Shown one piece after another: positions 62,246 through 64,000 of a stretch of 64,000 bases of DNA; position 1 is the stretch's first letter, and every line of letters starts with the position of its first letter. Source of the DNA: Amantichitinum ursilacus (GTDB lineage: Bacteria > Pseudomonadota > Gammaproteobacteria > Burkholderiales > Chitinibacteraceae); NCBI RefSeq assembly GCF_001294205.1, contig NZ_LAQT01000036.1, positions 124,001 to 188,000 on the forward strand. Reading direction: 5' to 3'. Below the pieces are notes generated by a model. It searched no databases, was not told where the DNA came from, and saw nothing but the letters and a program-made list of their open reading frames with translations. A program made the translations under genes and the position numbers.

Positions 62246-63901
62246 ATGCGTCAGCCCGTCGGCAAGTATCAACCGTTTAAAGCGATTAATTTGCCAGACC
62301 GTACCTGGCCGCAGCGCACGCTGACCGCCCCACCCATCTGGATGAGCACCGATTTGCGCGACGGCAACCAGGCGTTGATCGAACCGATGAATGCCGAGCG
62401 CAAGCTGCAAATGTTCCAGACCCTGGTAGCGATCGGGTTGAAGGAAATCGAAGTCGCCTTCCCGTCCGCCTCGCAAACCGATTTTGATTTTGTGCGCCAG
62501 CTGATCGAGCAAAATCTGATTCCCGATGACGTGACCATCGAAGTGCTGACGCAATCGCGCGAGGACCTGATCCGCCGCACGTTTGAATCGCTGCAAGGCG
62601 CGCGCCGCGCCATCGTGCATTTGTATAACCCGATTGCGCCAGCATGGCGGCGCATTGTGTTTAACACCGACCAGGCGGGCGTGCGCAAGGTGGCGGAAGA
62701 CGGCACGCGCCTGATCAAGCAATTGACGGAGCAATACCCCGAAACCGAATGGGTTTATCAATATTCGCCCGAGACGTTTTCAGCCACCGAACCCGAATTT
62801 GCGCTGGAAGTGTGCAATGCGGTCAGCGAAATCTGGCAGCCCACGCCCGATCGCAAAATGATCTTTAACCTGCCCGCCACCGTGGAAATGTCCACCCCCA
62901 ACACCTATGCCGACCAGATTGAATGGATGAGCCGCAACCTGGCGCGCCGCGACAGCATCATTTTGTCGGTACACCCGCATAACGACCGTGGCACCGCCGT
63001 GGCCGCCACCGAGCTCGCGGTCATGGCGGGCGCGGATCGGGTGGAAGGTTGTTTGTTTGGCAATGGCGAGCGCACCGGCAACGTTGATCTGGTGACACTG
63101 GCGCTTAATCTGTACAGTCAGGGCATCGACCCCGGCCTCGATTTTTCCGATATCGACCGGGTACGCGCCGTGGCCGAGCAGTGCACACAATTGCCTGTGC
63201 ACCCGCGTCATCCGTATGCGGGCGATCTGGTTTACACGGCGTTTAGCGGCTCGCACCAGGACGCCATCAAGAAAGGCTTTGCGCAACAGCAGCCCGATAC
63301 GCTGTGGAGCGTGCCGTATCTGCCGCTCGATCCGGCCGATGTGGGCCGCACCTACGATGCCGTGATCCGCGTTAACAGCCAGTCCGGCAAGGGCGGCATC
63401 AGCTTTGTGCTGCAGCAGGAATACGGCTTTGAATTGCCGCGCCGCATGCAGATCGAGTTCAGCCGCGTTATCCAGCGCGAAACCGATACCACCGGCCGCG
63501 AAGTGCGCGCCGAAGATCTGTACACCCTGTTTGCGCGCGAATATCTGGAACACCAGCAACCGTGGCAATACCACGGCCACCGCATCGATAACGATGGCGC
63601 GCAAGGCGTGACGCTGGCGGCCAATCTCAAGCGCGACGGCGAGGCCGTTACGCTGCAAGGCCAGGCACAAGGCCCGCTGGCGGCGTTTATCCAGGCGCTG
63701 GATGGCGCGGCTGAGATTGTGGAATATCACGAGCATTCGCTGGGCAGTGGCGCTGAAGCGCGCGCAGCCTGCTATGTGGAACTGCGCGTGGCCGGTGGGG
63801 GCATCTGGTATGGCGTGGGCGTGGATAGCGATATCGTCACCGCGGCTATCAAAGGCGTGCTAAGCGGGCTTAACCGCGCGGCGGCGACCACAAGCGCTTA
63901 G
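62246..63901 (+). CDS. leuA: 2-Isopropylmalate synthase
   Basis: A 551-residue LeuA of the long (type 2) group, condensing acetyl-CoA with 2-oxoisovalerate as the first committed step to leucine. Signatures are [11 protein letters not shown] (about 34-44), the metal-binding [11 protein letters not shown], and [22 protein letters not shown], with a C-terminal LeuA-dimer allosteric domain from about 430. AAGGAG precedes the ATG. Its TAG overlaps the end of the minus-strand gene by 3 bp. Feedback control by leucine is expected. Confidence 0.96.
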   Translation: MRQPVGKYQPFKAINLPDRTWPQRTLTAPPIWMSTDLRDGNQALIEPMNAERKLQMFQTLVAIGLKEIEVAFPSASQTDFDFVRQLIEQNLIPDDVTIEVLTQSREDLIRRTFESLQGARRAIVHLYNPIAPAWRRIVFNTDQAGVRKVAEDGTRLIKQLTEQYPETEWVYQYSPETFSATEPEFALEVCNAVSEIWQPTPDRKMIFNLPATVEMSTPNTYADQIEWMSRNLARRDSIILSVHPHNDRGTAVAATELAVMAGADRVEGCLFGNGERTGNVDLVTLALNLYSQGIDPGLDFSDIDRVRAVAEQCTQLPVHPRHPYAGDLVYTAFSGSHQDAIKKGFAQQQPDTLWSVPYLPLDPADVGRTYDAVIRVNSQSGKGGISFVLQQEYGFELPRRMQIEFSRVIQRETDTTGREVRAEDLYTLFAREYLEHQQPWQYHGHRIDNDGAQGVTLAANLKRDGEAVTLQGQAQGPLAAFIQALDGAAEIVEYHEHSLGSGAEARAACYVELRVAGGGIWYGVGVDSDIVTAAIKGVLSGLNRAAATTSA

Positions 63902-64000
63902 ACCGACGGCGCCGCCTCGGCCTGCGGCTGCCCGCCCAATACGGCGCGGGCCGCTTGCAGGATTTGCCGCGTAATCGATTCCAGCCGCGGCGATTGCACT
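63898..64000 (-). CDS. 3' end of an unidentified minus-strand gene
   Basis: An open minus-strand frame enters at the window edge and ends TAA at 63898-63900. It encodes [21 protein letters not shown], then a short Gln/Ala/Pro-rich tail ending APSV. The terminal amphipathic helix resembles the end of a regulator such as LysR, but the family cannot be settled from 33 residues. It overlaps the leuA stop by 3 bp. Confidence 0.5.
   Translation of the reverse strand, partial: VQSPRLESITRQILQAARAVLGGQPQAEAAPSV

Noticed and set aside
62780-63736. 318-codon minus-strand frame
   Set aside because: Antisense shadow of leuA.
1-64000. tRNA, rRNA, prophage or IS elements
   Set aside because: No cloverleaf-like sequence with a conserved T-loop, no ribosomal sequence and no transposase or integrase reading frame was recognised.

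Overview
The window is GC-rich, densely coded chromosomal DNA, probably from a betaproteobacterium. Supporting this are PEP-CTERM proteins, a class I fumarase, a long-form leuA, a PaoABC-type aldehyde oxidase, an FNR with the canonical cysteines and many LysR regulators; Neisseriales is possible but cannot be fixed from this sequence. No rRNA, tRNA, CRISPR array, phage block or transposase gene was seen. || Layout. 1-9 kb: a lipoprotein, a glycine-zipper protein, a divergent MarR / TetX-like flavin monooxygenase pair with two palindromic operators, a WYL regulator facing a DUF1761 membrane protein, a large hybrid histidine kinase with three receiver domains, and fnr. 9-12 kb: Mn-catalase, a small unannotated ORF near an FNR-like site, a tandem array of a palindromic repeat, and a DUF892 ferritin-like protein. 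12-16 kb: a translationally coupled paoABC molybdo-flavoprotein operon whose PaoA has no Tat signal. 16-25 kb: VOC protein, LysE exporter, serine/threonine dehydratase with a terminator-like leader, SDR / LysR pair, OsmC, a three-gene toxin / membrane protein / PAAR cassette that looks like orphan type VI secretion cargo, and an MFS exporter / LysR pair. 25-28.4 kb: rcnA / rcnR nickel-cobalt efflux with clear RcnR operators, a DHFR-like reductase, and a higBA toxin-antitoxin pair. 28.4-32 kb: PAS histidine kinase and two tandem PEP-CTERM paralogues. 32-40 kb: rbsKDACB with a Cra-like LacI regulator downstream, then yvcK. 40-48 kb: fumA, a phnF-like regulator coupled to a DUF4743-Nudix hydrolase, and small stress-type proteins (DUF4142, PRC-barrel, an Asn-Pro repeat protein). 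48-52 kb: a copper/redox operon (short DsbD, DUF2946, OprC-like receptor). 52-57 kb: a TonB receptor plus periplasmic thioredoxin-fold protein. 57-64 kb: MFS, AI-2E exporter, YbaL-type antiporter, leuA, and the 3' end of a minus-strand gene. || A dispersed palindromic element (core GGTGGGTC-NN-GACCCACC) with outer ends CATAGG...CCTATG recurs in at least eight intergenic places, twice supplying the stop codon of the gene before it. It and the PAAR-toxin cassette are the most interesting structures here.
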